Of a stretch of 64,000 nucleotides of DNA, positions 35,625 to 43,360 are shown in pieces. This DNA is from CAIKBL01 sp050247235 (GTDB lineage Bacteria; Pseudomonadota; Gammaproteobacteria; Ga0077536). The notes beneath the pieces are model-generated. The model had not been told where the DNA came from, ran no database searches, and was given only the letters and a program-made list of their open reading frames with translations. The stretch spans positions 23,141 to 87,140 of the forward strand of contig JBFWUN010000014.1 of assembly GCA_050247235.1 (NCBI GenBank). Direction: 5' to 3'. The position numbers and the translations under genes were made by a program. The number at the start of each line of letters is the position of its first letter. Position 1 is the stretch's first letter.

Positions 35625-36161
35625 ATGATCTACCAGCTGGAAGACCGCCGCGTGCGCGCGGAGGGCGATTACTGGGTTGCGGAATCCGCAACGGTCCTCG
35701 GCGCGGTGCTGCTGAAGCACAACACGAGCGTGTGGTTCGGCGCCGTCATCCGCGGCGATCGCGAGCCAATCGTCGTCGGCGACAATTCCAACGTGCAGGA
35801 CCTCGCGGTGCTGCACACCGATCCGGGTTACCCGATGACGATCGGCAGCTACGTGACGGTCGGACACAAGGCGATGCTGCATGGCTGCACGGTGGGCGAT
35901 CACACGCTCATTGGCATCAATGCCGTGGTGCTGAACGGCGCAAGAATTGGCCGGCACTGCATCATCGGTGCCGGCGCGCTGGTCGGCGAAGGCAAGGAGA
36001 TCCCGGACGGCAGCCTCGTGATGGGCGTCCCGGGAAAGATCGTGCGCACGCTCACGGACGAGCAGCGGGCACACGTGAAGAAGCTCGCCGAGAACTACGT
36101 GTCCAATTTCAAGCGCTACAAGACTGCGTTCGTACCGCAGGGGCAGGCGGAACTGGTGTGA
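35625..36161 (+). CDS. Gamma-carbonic-anhydrase-like (YrdA-type) hexapeptide-repeat protein
   Basis: A left-handed beta-helix protein of 178 residues. It carries the gamma-class layout: SVWFGAVIRGDREPI, VGDNSNVQDLAVLHTD with the first His, then VTVGHKAMLHGCTVGD with two more, giving three putative metal histidines. The C-terminal helix (LTDEQRAHVKKLAENY) is typical. Whether it has carbonic anhydrase activity is uncertain; many YrdA proteins are poorly active. It may share a transcript with leuCD. Confidence 0.85.
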   Translation: MIYQLEDRRVRAEGDYWVAESATVLGAVLLKHNTSVWFGAVIRGDREPIVVGDNSNVQDLAVLHTDPGYPMTIGSYVTVGHKAMLHGCTVGDHTLIGINAVVLNGARIGRHCIIGAGALVGEGKEIPDGSLVMGVPGKIVRTLTDEQRAHVKKLAENYVSNFKRYKTAFVPQGQAELV

Positions 36162-36196
36162 GAGGCGCCGACTGCCGGCGCGTCGAAGATTTGCGT

Positions 36197-36216
36197 CCCC
36201 GGTCGAACGTCCGGGG
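36197..36216. terminator. Short hairpin between convergent genes
   Basis: CCCCGG (36197-36202) and CCGGGG (36211-36216) form a 6-bp stem with an eight-base loop, between the stop codons of the carbonic-anhydrase-like gene and the sulfotransferase gene. No T-tract is present, so this is only a possible bidirectional terminator. Confidence 0.3.
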
Positions 36217-36224
36217 CTTCCGGC

Positions 36225-37157
36225 TCACGGCGCGAGCGGGCCGCCATCGGCCAGCCACCGCGCAGCCGCCGGTGTGAGTGCCTTCGCCACCGCGGCGTCG
36301 TAGAGCGCCAGTTCGTCCGTGCCCAGCACGTCACGCCAGCGTCCATTGGTGCCCTTGTTCATGAACGTGTTGGCGCCTTCCTTCCATATGACGCCCGCCA
36401 TCGGCTCGATACGCGCGAAATTCTCGCGCATGCCCGCGAACGACACGCGCTCCAGGATCCCCGCGAAGCAGGCTTCGTCGATCGGGATGTCAAGGAACGC
36501 GGCGAGCCGCCGGATCTCACCCGCCGGGTCGACGAGCAGGTCGCCGAAATGCACGAAGTACAGGTTGGTGAGGTGACGGAAATCCCACCAGCTCTGGAAA
36601 TGATAGAGATGCGACCAGTACGGAAAGCCGTCCGCTTCCCACGGAAACGTGCCGCGCGTGGTCCACTGGCGAAACCATGACCGCGGGTCGCCCAGTTCGG
36701 TCGGAAAGGGCCAGCCCACCATGTCATTGAAGCTGGAGAACAGCGCCAGCGCCTGGGGCGTGTAGTTGGAATGGTGGTTCACCATCGACATGAAGACGTC
36801 GCGCCCGTCACGTCCCACGATCACGTACTTGACCTGGGGATCGTAGGGCATGCCCGAGAGCGGCAGATGAGTCTTGATGGATCGACGATGCCGCTGTGCC
36901 TCCAGGCGGGCGAGGTCCGCATCAGCGTCGCGGATCCGCATCTCCAGCCACGGCGACATCTCGCTGATCGGCGCGGGGAACTCGCCGTCCTGGAAGATCA
37001 GGTTGGCGATGATTGTCTGCACCCACGTCGTGCCCGCCTTGTACGAAGTCGAGACGACGATGTCACCTTCCCGCGGCCGGTAGCGCAACCAGCGTGAGCC
37101 TTCCAGCAGGTGATGACGATCGTAGGTATGGACGTGACGGGGCAATTGCATGGACAT
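36225..37157 (-). CDS. PAPS-dependent sulfotransferase
   Basis: Transfers a sulfuryl group from PAPS to an alcohol or amine acceptor; cytosolic type (Sulfotransfer_1). In 310 residues the 5'-phosphosulfate loop is STSYKAGTTWVQTI (about 36-49), the 3'-phosphate motif is YVIVGRDGRDVFMSMVNHHS (about 111-130), and the C-terminal KGTNGRWRDVL matches the dimer/PAPS motif. GGAG six bases upstream supports the start. It precedes, on the minus strand, no other gene until the convergent carbonic-anhydrase gene; the acyl-CoA ligase gene lies 54 bases upstream, so the two may be co-transcribed. Confidence 0.88.
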   Translation of the reverse strand: MSMQLPRHVHTYDRHHLLEGSRWLRYRPREGDIVVSTSYKAGTTWVQTIIANLIFQDGEFPAPISEMSPWLEMRIRDADADLARLEAQRHRRSIKTHLPLSGMPYDPQVKYVIVGRDGRDVFMSMVNHHSNYTPQALALFSSFNDMVGWPFPTELGDPRSWFRQWTTRGTFPWEADGFPYWSHLYHFQSWWDFRHLTNLYFVHFGDLLVDPAGEIRRLAAFLDIPIDEACFAGILERVSFAGMRENFARIEPMAGVIWKEGANTFMNKGTNGRWRDVLGTDELALYDAAVAKALTPAAARWLADGGPLAP

Positions 37158-37211
37158 GCCGGGCTCCGGGATGAGTGAGTGAGGGCGCGCGACGTGCCGT
37201 CGCGCGCGGCA

Positions 37212-38852
37212 TCAGGACAGGCTGCCCAGCTCTTCCGCGATCTTGCGCAGCTTGTATTTCTGGATCTTGCCGGTGGAGGTCTTCGGCAGTTCCTTGAAGA
37301 CGACCGTTTTGGGCGCCTTGAAGTGCGCGATGTGGCCGCGGCAGTACTTGATGAGATCTTCCGCGCTCACGGGTGGGGCATCGGCCTTCAGCCAGACGAA
37401 TGCGCAGGGGGTTTCGCCCCACTTCTCGTCCGGCCGCGCCACCACCGCCGCCTCGAGGACGGAAGGATGCCGGTAAAGCACTTCCTCGACCTCGATGGAC
37501 GAGATGTTCTCGCCGCCGGAGATGATGATGTCCTTCGAACGATCCTTGATCTGGATGTAATTCTCGGGGTGCATCACGCCGAGGTCGCCGGAATGGAACC
37601 AGCCGTCAGCCAGCGACTCCCGGGTGGCCTTCGCATTCTTCAGGTAGCCACGCATCACCACGTTGCCGCGAAACATGATCTCCCCGATGGTCTCGCCGTC
37701 GCGCGGCACCGGTTTCATCGTGTCGGGGTCGACGACGTCCAGGTCTTCGAGCACCGCGTAGCGCACGCCCTGGCGGATTTTCACCGCCGCGCGCTGTTCG
37801 CGCGACAGCGCGCCCCATTCGTCCTGCGGCGCGCCGAACACAGCGGGCCCGTAGGTCTCGGTCAGTCCATAGGTGTGGATCACCTTGAACCCCGCATCCT
37901 CCATCGCGTCCATGATCGCGGCCGGCGGCGCGGCGCCCGCGGTCATCACGTGGACGGCATGCGGGAGCGGCCGCTTTTCGGCGGCGGCCGCGTTGACGAT
38001 GAAGTTGAGCACGATCGGCGCGCCGCAGAAATGCGTGACCTTCTCCTCGGCGAGTGCCTGGTAGATGTTGGCAGCCGCGATGCGACGCAGGCAGATGTTG
38101 GTGCCGCCCTGCAGCGCCAATGTCCACGGGAAACACCAGCCGCAGCAGTGGAACATCGGCAGGGTCCACAGGTACACGGGGTTCAGCGGCATGCTCCAGG
38201 ACAGCACGTTGCTGACCGCGTTGAGGTAAGCGCCCCGATGGTGATAGACCACGCCCTTGGGGTTGCCCGTCGTGCCCGACGTGTAGCACAGCGCGAGCGC
38301 CTGCCATTCATCGGCCGGCAGCTCCCACGCCGATTCGGGATCGCCTTCGGCGAGCAGCGCCTCGTACTCCAGCGTCCCGAGACGATCGTGGCAGGGCGCC
38401 GATTCATCCGCGATGTCGATCACGAGCGGTTTGACCGTGCACTTGCGCAGCGCCTCGCGCATCACCGGCGCGAACTCGGTGTCGATCATCACGGCCTTCG
38501 CATTGCCGTGATCCAGGATGAAGGCGATGGCGTCGGCATCCAGCCGGATGTTGATGGGGTTGATGACGCCGCCGGTCGCCGGGATCCCGAACAGTGCTTC
38601 GTAGAACGCCGGGATGTTCGTCGCGACGACGGCGATCGTGTCCCCGCGGCCGAAGCCTCGCTTGCGGAGCGCCGAGTTCAGGCGCCGGCAGCGCGCGAAG
38701 GTTTCCGCCCAAGTCCAGCGCCGATCGTGATGGACCACTGCCGTGCGGTGCGGGTACACCGAGGCTGCGCGCGCGATGAACGACAGGGGGGACAAGGGCG
38801 TGTAGTTCGCCTTGCACTTGTCGAGGTCCTGCTCGTAAACGTTGTCAGTCAT
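37212..38852 (-). CDS. Acyl-CoA synthetase (AMP-forming), DmdB-like
   Basis: A 546-residue ANL-superfamily ligase that activates a carboxylic acid with ATP and CoA. The P-loop is CYTSGTTGNPKGVVYHH, the adenylate motif TYGLTETYGP, the hinge DRSKDIIISGGENISS, and the catalytic lysine motif KTSTGKIQKYKLR. GWCFPWTLALQGGTNICLRR is typical of the methylmercaptopropionate/medium-chain acid group (DmdB-like). The acid is unknown. An ECHDC3-like crotonase is encoded upstream and a sulfotransferase downstream on the same strand. Confidence 0.88.
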   Translation of the reverse strand: MTDNVYEQDLDKCKANYTPLSPLSFIARAASVYPHRTAVVHHDRRWTWAETFARCRRLNSALRKRGFGRGDTIAVVATNIPAFYEALFGIPATGGVINPINIRLDADAIAFILDHGNAKAVMIDTEFAPVMREALRKCTVKPLVIDIADESAPCHDRLGTLEYEALLAEGDPESAWELPADEWQALALCYTSGTTGNPKGVVYHHRGAYLNAVSNVLSWSMPLNPVYLWTLPMFHCCGWCFPWTLALQGGTNICLRRIAAANIYQALAEEKVTHFCGAPIVLNFIVNAAAAEKRPLPHAVHVMTAGAAPPAAIMDAMEDAGFKVIHTYGLTETYGPAVFGAPQDEWGALSREQRAAVKIRQGVRYAVLEDLDVVDPDTMKPVPRDGETIGEIMFRGNVVMRGYLKNAKATRESLADGWFHSGDLGVMHPENYIQIKDRSKDIIISGGENISSIEVEEVLYRHPSVLEAAVVARPDEKWGETPCAFVWLKADAPPVSAEDLIKYCRGHIAHFKAPKTVVFKELPKTSTGKIQKYKLRKIAEELGSLS

Positions 38853-38933
38853 GTCTCGTCCTCAAAGGGGCGCGGGCCATTGTCGCTGCGTGCGGCCAGC
38901 CTGCGCGGTCAAGGTTAGGGGATGAGCAGCGCG

Positions 38934-39734
38934 TCAGGTGCCGTCGAATCTCGGCGTGCGCTTCTCCACGAACGCATTCAGCCCTTCCAGCCCGTCGTCC
39001 GCCAGCAGGTTGTTGACGAGATCCACCGACGCGCACCGGTAGGCAGCATCGAGCGGCTGATTGGCCTGCCGGTAGAACGAGGCCTTGCCGAGCCGCGTGG
39101 CGTAGGCGGACTTCGCAGCGATCTTGCGCGCGAGCGCATCGGCGGCCGCGTCGAGCGCGTCGTCGGCCACCGCGTGATTGACGAGCCCGATCCGCTCCGC
39201 GGTTTCCGCGTCGATGAAATCCCCGGTGAACAGCATTTCAAGCGCATGCTTGCGCGCGACCGTGCGCGACAGCGCGACCGCGGGCGTGGCACAGAACAGG
39301 CCGTAGTTGATGCCGGATGTCGCGAAGCGCGCCGAGTGTGCCGCGATCGCCAGGTCGCAGCTGGCGACGAGCTGGCAGCCGGCCGCGGTCGCGATACCCT
39401 GCACCTTCGCGATCACCGGCTGCGGCAGTGCGACGATCGCCTGCATCAGCTGCGAGCAGTCGCCGAGCAGGCGGCGCAGGAATGCCTCGTCGTGGTGTTC
39501 CCGCATCTCCCGCAGATCGTGCCCGGTGCAGAACGCCTTGCCCGTGCTGCCGATCACCACCACGCGCGTGCGCCCGTCCATCGCAATGGCCGCGAGCGCC
39601 GCCGACAGCGCCCCGATCGTCTCGTGCGACAGCACGTTGTAGCGTTCGGGACGGCTCAGGGTGAGGGTGGTGATCCCGTCGTTGTCGCCGCGCAGGACCG
39701 GTGCGCCGGCGGCGTGGGGGGCGGTGGCGGCCAT
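38934..39734 (-). CDS. Enoyl-CoA hydratase/isomerase family protein, ECHDC3-like
   Basis: A 266-residue crotonase-fold protein. The oxyanion-hole segments are KAFCTGHDLREM and ATAAGCQLVASCDLA, and FATSGINYGLFCATPAVAL follows. Both glutamates used by true hydratases are replaced, the first by Gln in GCQLVAS, as in the ECHDC3 group, so it may not hydrate enoyl-CoA; another acyl-CoA reaction is possible. It lies 81 bases upstream of the acyl-CoA ligase gene on the same strand. Confidence 0.8.
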   Translation of the reverse strand: MAATAPHAAGAPVLRGDNDGITTLTLSRPERYNVLSHETIGALSAALAAIAMDGRTRVVVIGSTGKAFCTGHDLREMREHHDEAFLRRLLGDCSQLMQAIVALPQPVIAKVQGIATAAGCQLVASCDLAIAAHSARFATSGINYGLFCATPAVALSRTVARKHALEMLFTGDFIDAETAERIGLVNHAVADDALDAAADALARKIAAKSAYATRLGKASFYRQANQPLDAAYRCASVDLVNNLLADDGLEGLNAFVEKRTPRFDGT

Positions 39735-39805
39735 GAATCATGTGCTCCTGTGGCTGCGGCGGGCGTGGCTGACGCCGCTCGGGTCGGAGAAGCTTTTTAG
39801 AGACT

Positions 39806-40798
39806 TCACCATAGGTGCGTCAAGACACCGTGTGCAGCGAGCCCGCGTGCGAGTTCCGCGATGTCCGCCGGCGGCGCGTCCGTGAGGTACGTGACCGGGT
39901 TCGTGTCCGTCAGCGCGGCGAGGATCGACGGGAGCCGCGCGGCGGCGAAATCCGTCGCCGGCCGCGCATCGAGCCCCTGTCGCGGGGCATCGCGGCGTGC
40001 GAGGTCGAGCAGCGCCGGTGCGACCTCGGGGTCGTGCATCAGGCGCGCGGTCGCGAACAGCGCCCGCAGCGCGCCGAGGCGCAGGTCGTCGGGCCCGGCC
40101 CCTGCCACCTGCACGAGATCGCAGCGCGGCGCCGTCGGCGCGGCACCGCTCGCCAGCGCGTCGACCAGCGCGGCATCGGCCACAGGCTCCTGTCCAGCCA
40201 GCACCGTGTCGGCGATGTTGCCGCGCAACACGCCGAGCCAGAAGCGGCGGCGCGCGACCGCGTCCGGCAGGCGCGCCTGCACGGCCGGGCGATGCCGGCG
40301 TGCGAAGCGGGCGAGGGCCCCGAGCCGTGCCGGCAGCAGGGCCTCGATCCGCGCGCGCAGTTCCGTCGCGAGTACCGGTGCACTGCCCGCGGTGGAGATG
40401 GCCACGAGCACGGGGTCGCGATCGACGATCGCGGGCACGATGCAGGTGGACGCGGCCGGGTCGTCCACCACGTTCACCGGCAGCCGCGCACGCTCCGCGA
40501 TCTCCGCCACCGCGTGGTTCACGGCGCGATCGTCCGTGGCGGCAATCACGAGTCGCACGTCGTCCAGGTGCGATGCGATCGCTGCCGCGAGGCGCGCTGG
40601 CACGAATTCTGAAACGATCACCTGCAGACGACCGGCGGATCTCCAGTGCTCGATTTCCGCGCACAGGACTGGTGCAATGACGGTGACCCGCGCATCGGCG
40701 CCGAGCAGGAGCGCGATCTTGCGCGCGGCAACGCCGCCGCCGCCGACGACCAGTACGGAGCGTTGCGCAAGCCGGTGGAAAAGCGGGAAGTACTCCAT
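39806..40798 (-). CDS. Siroheme synthase N-part (precorrin-2 dehydrogenase/ferrochelatase) with eroded methyltransferase domain
   Basis: A CysG-related protein of 330 residues. The NAD-dependent dehydrogenase/ferrochelatase domain (1-150) is intact: VLVVGGGGVAARKIALLL, VIAATDDRAVNHAVAEIA and VNVVDDPAASTCIVPAIVD. The CysG dimerisation helices follow (about 155-215; RRRFWLGVLRG). Residues 228-271 still read like the start of the uroporphyrinogen methyltransferase domain (LVQVAGAGPDDLRLGALRAL, LLDLARRDA). After that, only about 60 unrelated-looking residues remain where over 200 are expected. The start is ATG 40798. It may still oxidise precorrin-2 and insert iron; the methyltransferase would be supplied elsewhere. 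Confidence 0.82.
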   Translation of the reverse strand: MEYFPLFHRLAQRSVLVVGGGGVAARKIALLLGADARVTVIAPVLCAEIEHWRSAGRLQVIVSEFVPARLAAAIASHLDDVRLVIAATDDRAVNHAVAEIAERARLPVNVVDDPAASTCIVPAIVDRDPVLVAISTAGSAPVLATELRARIEALLPARLGALARFARRHRPAVQARLPDAVARRRFWLGVLRGNIADTVLAGQEPVADAALVDALASGAAPTAPRCDLVQVAGAGPDDLRLGALRALFATARLMHDPEVAPALLDLARRDAPRQGLDARPATDFAAARLPSILAALTDTNPVTYLTDAPPADIAELARGLAAHGVLTHLW

Positions 40799-40956
40799 CG
40801 GATTCCGGAATTGTGCCGGGCGGCGACGCGCGTATCGTAGACGGAACGATCCACCGGCGGGAGTCGCCCGGCCGTCCACGGCGACGGCCGGTCAATCTTC
40901 AGGTCAGACAACGCCCCGCGGGCAACGCACCCACCGGGGCGACAGGAGCAACGACG

Positions 40957-41895
40957 ATGGCATTCACAGCAGACATGGCACAGTTCAGGTTTCCCGACAT
41001 GCGGACGACGTTCGCCGACAAGCGCGTGCTGATCACCGGCTCCGGCAAGGACGGCGGCATCGGCCAGGCGCTGGCGCTCGCAGCGGCCGCGAACGGCGCG
41101 GCCGCCGTGGGGGTGCATTTCCACAGCAGCTACCGCGACGGTTTCGATCTCGTCGAGGCAATTCGCCAGCATGGCGGCAGCGCGTTCGCGCTGCAGGCGG
41201 ACGTCACCAACACGCGTGACCTGTGGGCCTCGCGCAGCTACGTGATCGAGCAGATGGGCAACAAGGGGCCGGACATCATCATCTGCAATTCGGGACTGAC
41301 GGAGAAGGGTTACCGCTTCGGTCGCGCGCTGCCGGAGATCGAAGGCGAGGGTCGCGCCGAGCGCCGCGCGCGCGTGCGGCGCGATTTCATCGAGAACCTG
41401 GCCGAGTCATCGCTCGTGATGAGCACGAAGATCGAAGGCTTCGTGTCGATGACCCACCTGTGGGCAGGGGAAGCCCTGTACCACAAGCAACCGCTGCAGC
41501 TGGTCTACATCTCGTCGATGCAGGCGCTGGAACCCGGGGTGTCCGTGCCGGGCTACGTGGTGGCGAACTGGGCGGTGCTGAAGCTGCCGGAAGTCCTGAA
41601 GGTGAACCTCGGCAAGGCCGCGGACATGGTCAGCGCGTGCTCGCTGATGCTGCCGTTCATCCGCACCGGGATGACGGAGGAATACGCGGACAACCCCAAG
41701 GTGTTCGGCCGCTGGCAGCCGCGCATGCTGGAGCCGTTCGAAGCCGCCCGCAGCGTGACGCAGCTGCTGGGGCGCCCGGCACAGGAGCTGAACCTCGGGA
41801 ACTTCAAGCTCGGCGTCGGCGGCACCGCGGAGGCGCTGGATCTCAAGTGGTCGCGGGTCAACATCAACGTCAGCGAGGAAGCGCTGAGCTGGTAG
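40957..41895 (+). CDS. SDR-family oxidoreductase with altered catalytic motif
   Basis: A Rossmann-fold protein of 312 residues, longer than classical SDRs. The dinucleotide loop is ITGSGKDGGIGQALALAA and the strand after it reads IIICNSG. The active-site region has S187 and Y200, but the lysine of YxxxK is N204 (GYVVANWAVL). The protein may use another base or have lost redox activity. AGGAG eight bases before ATG 40957 supports the start. It opens the block with the class II aldolase and the formamidase-type genes, but a functional link is not shown. Confidence 0.75.
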   Translation: MAFTADMAQFRFPDMRTTFADKRVLITGSGKDGGIGQALALAAAANGAAAVGVHFHSSYRDGFDLVEAIRQHGGSAFALQADVTNTRDLWASRSYVIEQMGNKGPDIIICNSGLTEKGYRFGRALPEIEGEGRAERRARVRRDFIENLAESSLVMSTKIEGFVSMTHLWAGEALYHKQPLQLVYISSMQALEPGVSVPGYVVANWAVLKLPEVLKVNLGKAADMVSACSLMLPFIRTGMTEEYADNPKVFGRWQPRMLEPFEAARSVTQLLGRPAQELNLGNFKLGVGGTAEALDLKWSRVNINVSEEALSW

Positions 41896-42013
41896 CGCAC
41901 CGGGGAGGCGTCGGCCGATCCCGAGCCGCATCCGCGCGTGTTTCGAGTGAAACGCGCGGGGACTTCGCCACGCGGAAGCGGGACATCCGGCGCCGATTTT
42001 CGCGCGCCGATGA

Positions 42014-42787
42014 TCAGTCGCGGTACGACGGATCCTTCCGATCGAGCATCCGGAGCAGCGCAGGCCACGCCAGCTGCTCCAGCCCCCCGCCGCCCAGCAG
42101 CTTGCGGCCCTGTTCGCGCGTCGTCGCGAGCGACGCGGCGGACGGCCCATGCGGTGCGCCGCCCGCGAGCGCGCGGACCTGCATGCTGCAGGCGCGCTCG
42201 AGCGTGTAAAGCAGCAGGAAGCACTCCCCGACATTGGCACCCACCGCCAAGGTGCCGTGGTTGCGGAGGATCAGCAGGCGCTTGTCGCCGATGTCGGCAA
42301 TCAGCCGTTCGCGCTCGCCAAGATCGAGTGCCACACCTTCGTAGTCGTGATACGCCACCTGCTCGTGGATCACCATCGCGGTCTGCGTGATCGGCAGCAG
42401 GCCGCTCGCCATCGCGGAGACGGCGGCGCCGTCATCGGTATGCAGGTGCATCACCGCCTGCGCATCGGCGCGCGCCATGTGCAGCGCGCTGTGAATGGTG
42501 AAGCCCGCGGGATTCACCGGGTGGCCGCTCGACAGCACGATGTTGCCATCCAGATCGATCTTCACGAGGTTCGACGCGGTGACCTCGTCGAACATCAGGC
42601 CATACGGGTTGATCAGGAAATGGTGCTCGGGACCCGGCACGCGGGCCGAGAGGTGCGTGAAGATCATGTCCGTCCAGCCGTAGTGATCGACCAGCCGGTA
42701 CGCCGCCGCGAGATCGACGCGGACCTGCCATTCGGCGGGCGTCACGCGCGCCCGCACGTCCTGGGATGAGTGGAGAACGGTGGCCAT
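42014..42787 (-). CDS. Class II aldolase/adducin-family protein
   Basis: A 257-residue protein of the class II aldolase/adducin fold, which includes fuculose- and ribulose-phosphate aldolases/epimerases and decarboxylases. Zinc-type ligands are the HLHT pair in AVMHLHTDDGAAVSAM and the His in ILRNHGTLAVG. FTHLSARVPG and INPYGLMFDEVTASNLVKID are the standard amino-end blocks. ATG 42787 is preferred to the upstream one because the extra 19 residues are unlike the family. The substrate is unknown. Confidence 0.85.
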   Translation of the reverse strand: MATVLHSSQDVRARVTPAEWQVRVDLAAAYRLVDHYGWTDMIFTHLSARVPGPEHHFLINPYGLMFDEVTASNLVKIDLDGNIVLSSGHPVNPAGFTIHSALHMARADAQAVMHLHTDDGAAVSAMASGLLPITQTAMVIHEQVAYHDYEGVALDLGERERLIADIGDKRLLILRNHGTLAVGANVGECFLLLYTLERACSMQVRALAGGAPHGPSAASLATTREQGRKLLGGGGLEQLAWPALLRMLDRKDPSYRD

Positions 42788-42976
42788 CGGGGCTGCCTCC
42801 GGGGAACGGGATGTCCAGGCTGGCGAGTATGCCATGGTCGTCACGCGCGGGCGCGTCCGGCGGGTCGCGCGTTCATCACGACCCCGGCAGCCGGCAGCGG
42901 ACTGACCGTGACCGCTTTACGGCCAGCGAGCGCGCCGCGAATATTCGGGTTCCGACGCGCACCCTGGGGAGGACAC

Positions 42977-43360
42977 ATGCCGATCACGGATCCCGCCGCC
43001 TACCGCGACAAGACTGCCGACTGGATGGATTTCTTTGCGCGCGTCCGCCGCGACGCGCTGCGGCCGCTGGTCACATCGGCGCTGCTCGCCGAGCACGCGG
43101 AGGACCCGCGGGGGGGCGACAGTCCGCACGGCCACGCGCTGCAGGACGTGCTGAACTACGTGCACCACCAGCCCACGGTCGGCAAGTCGTTCGCGTACGC
43201 GGAGGTGCCGTACCGGCGTTACCGCCTGGGCATCATGCAGGGCCGCGGGATGGCACCGGTGTTCCCGGACGACCGGGTGTTCGATTCGGAGCGCGCCGCG
43301 GTCCACGCGGTGTTCCTGCAACGGCTCGCCGCGTTCGGCCTGCGTGACGGGGGCAAATGA
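42977..43360 (+). CDS. N,N-dimethylformamidase-type small (alpha) subunit
   Basis: A 127-residue protein resembling the small subunit of DMF amidohydrolase: YRDKTADWMDFFARVRRD near the start, then LNYVHHQPTVGKSFAY and AVHAVFLQRLAAFG at the end. In characterised DMFases this subunit binds the large one in an (alpha-beta)2 assembly. GGGGAGGA stands close upstream of ATG 42977. Its stop overlaps the start of the large-subunit gene by four bases (ATGA), in keeping with equal production of the two. Confidence 0.8.
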   Translation: MPITDPAAYRDKTADWMDFFARVRRDALRPLVTSALLAEHAEDPRGGDSPHGHALQDVLNYVHHQPTVGKSFAYAEVPYRRYRLGIMQGRGMAPVFPDDRVFDSERAAVHAVFLQRLAAFGLRDGGK

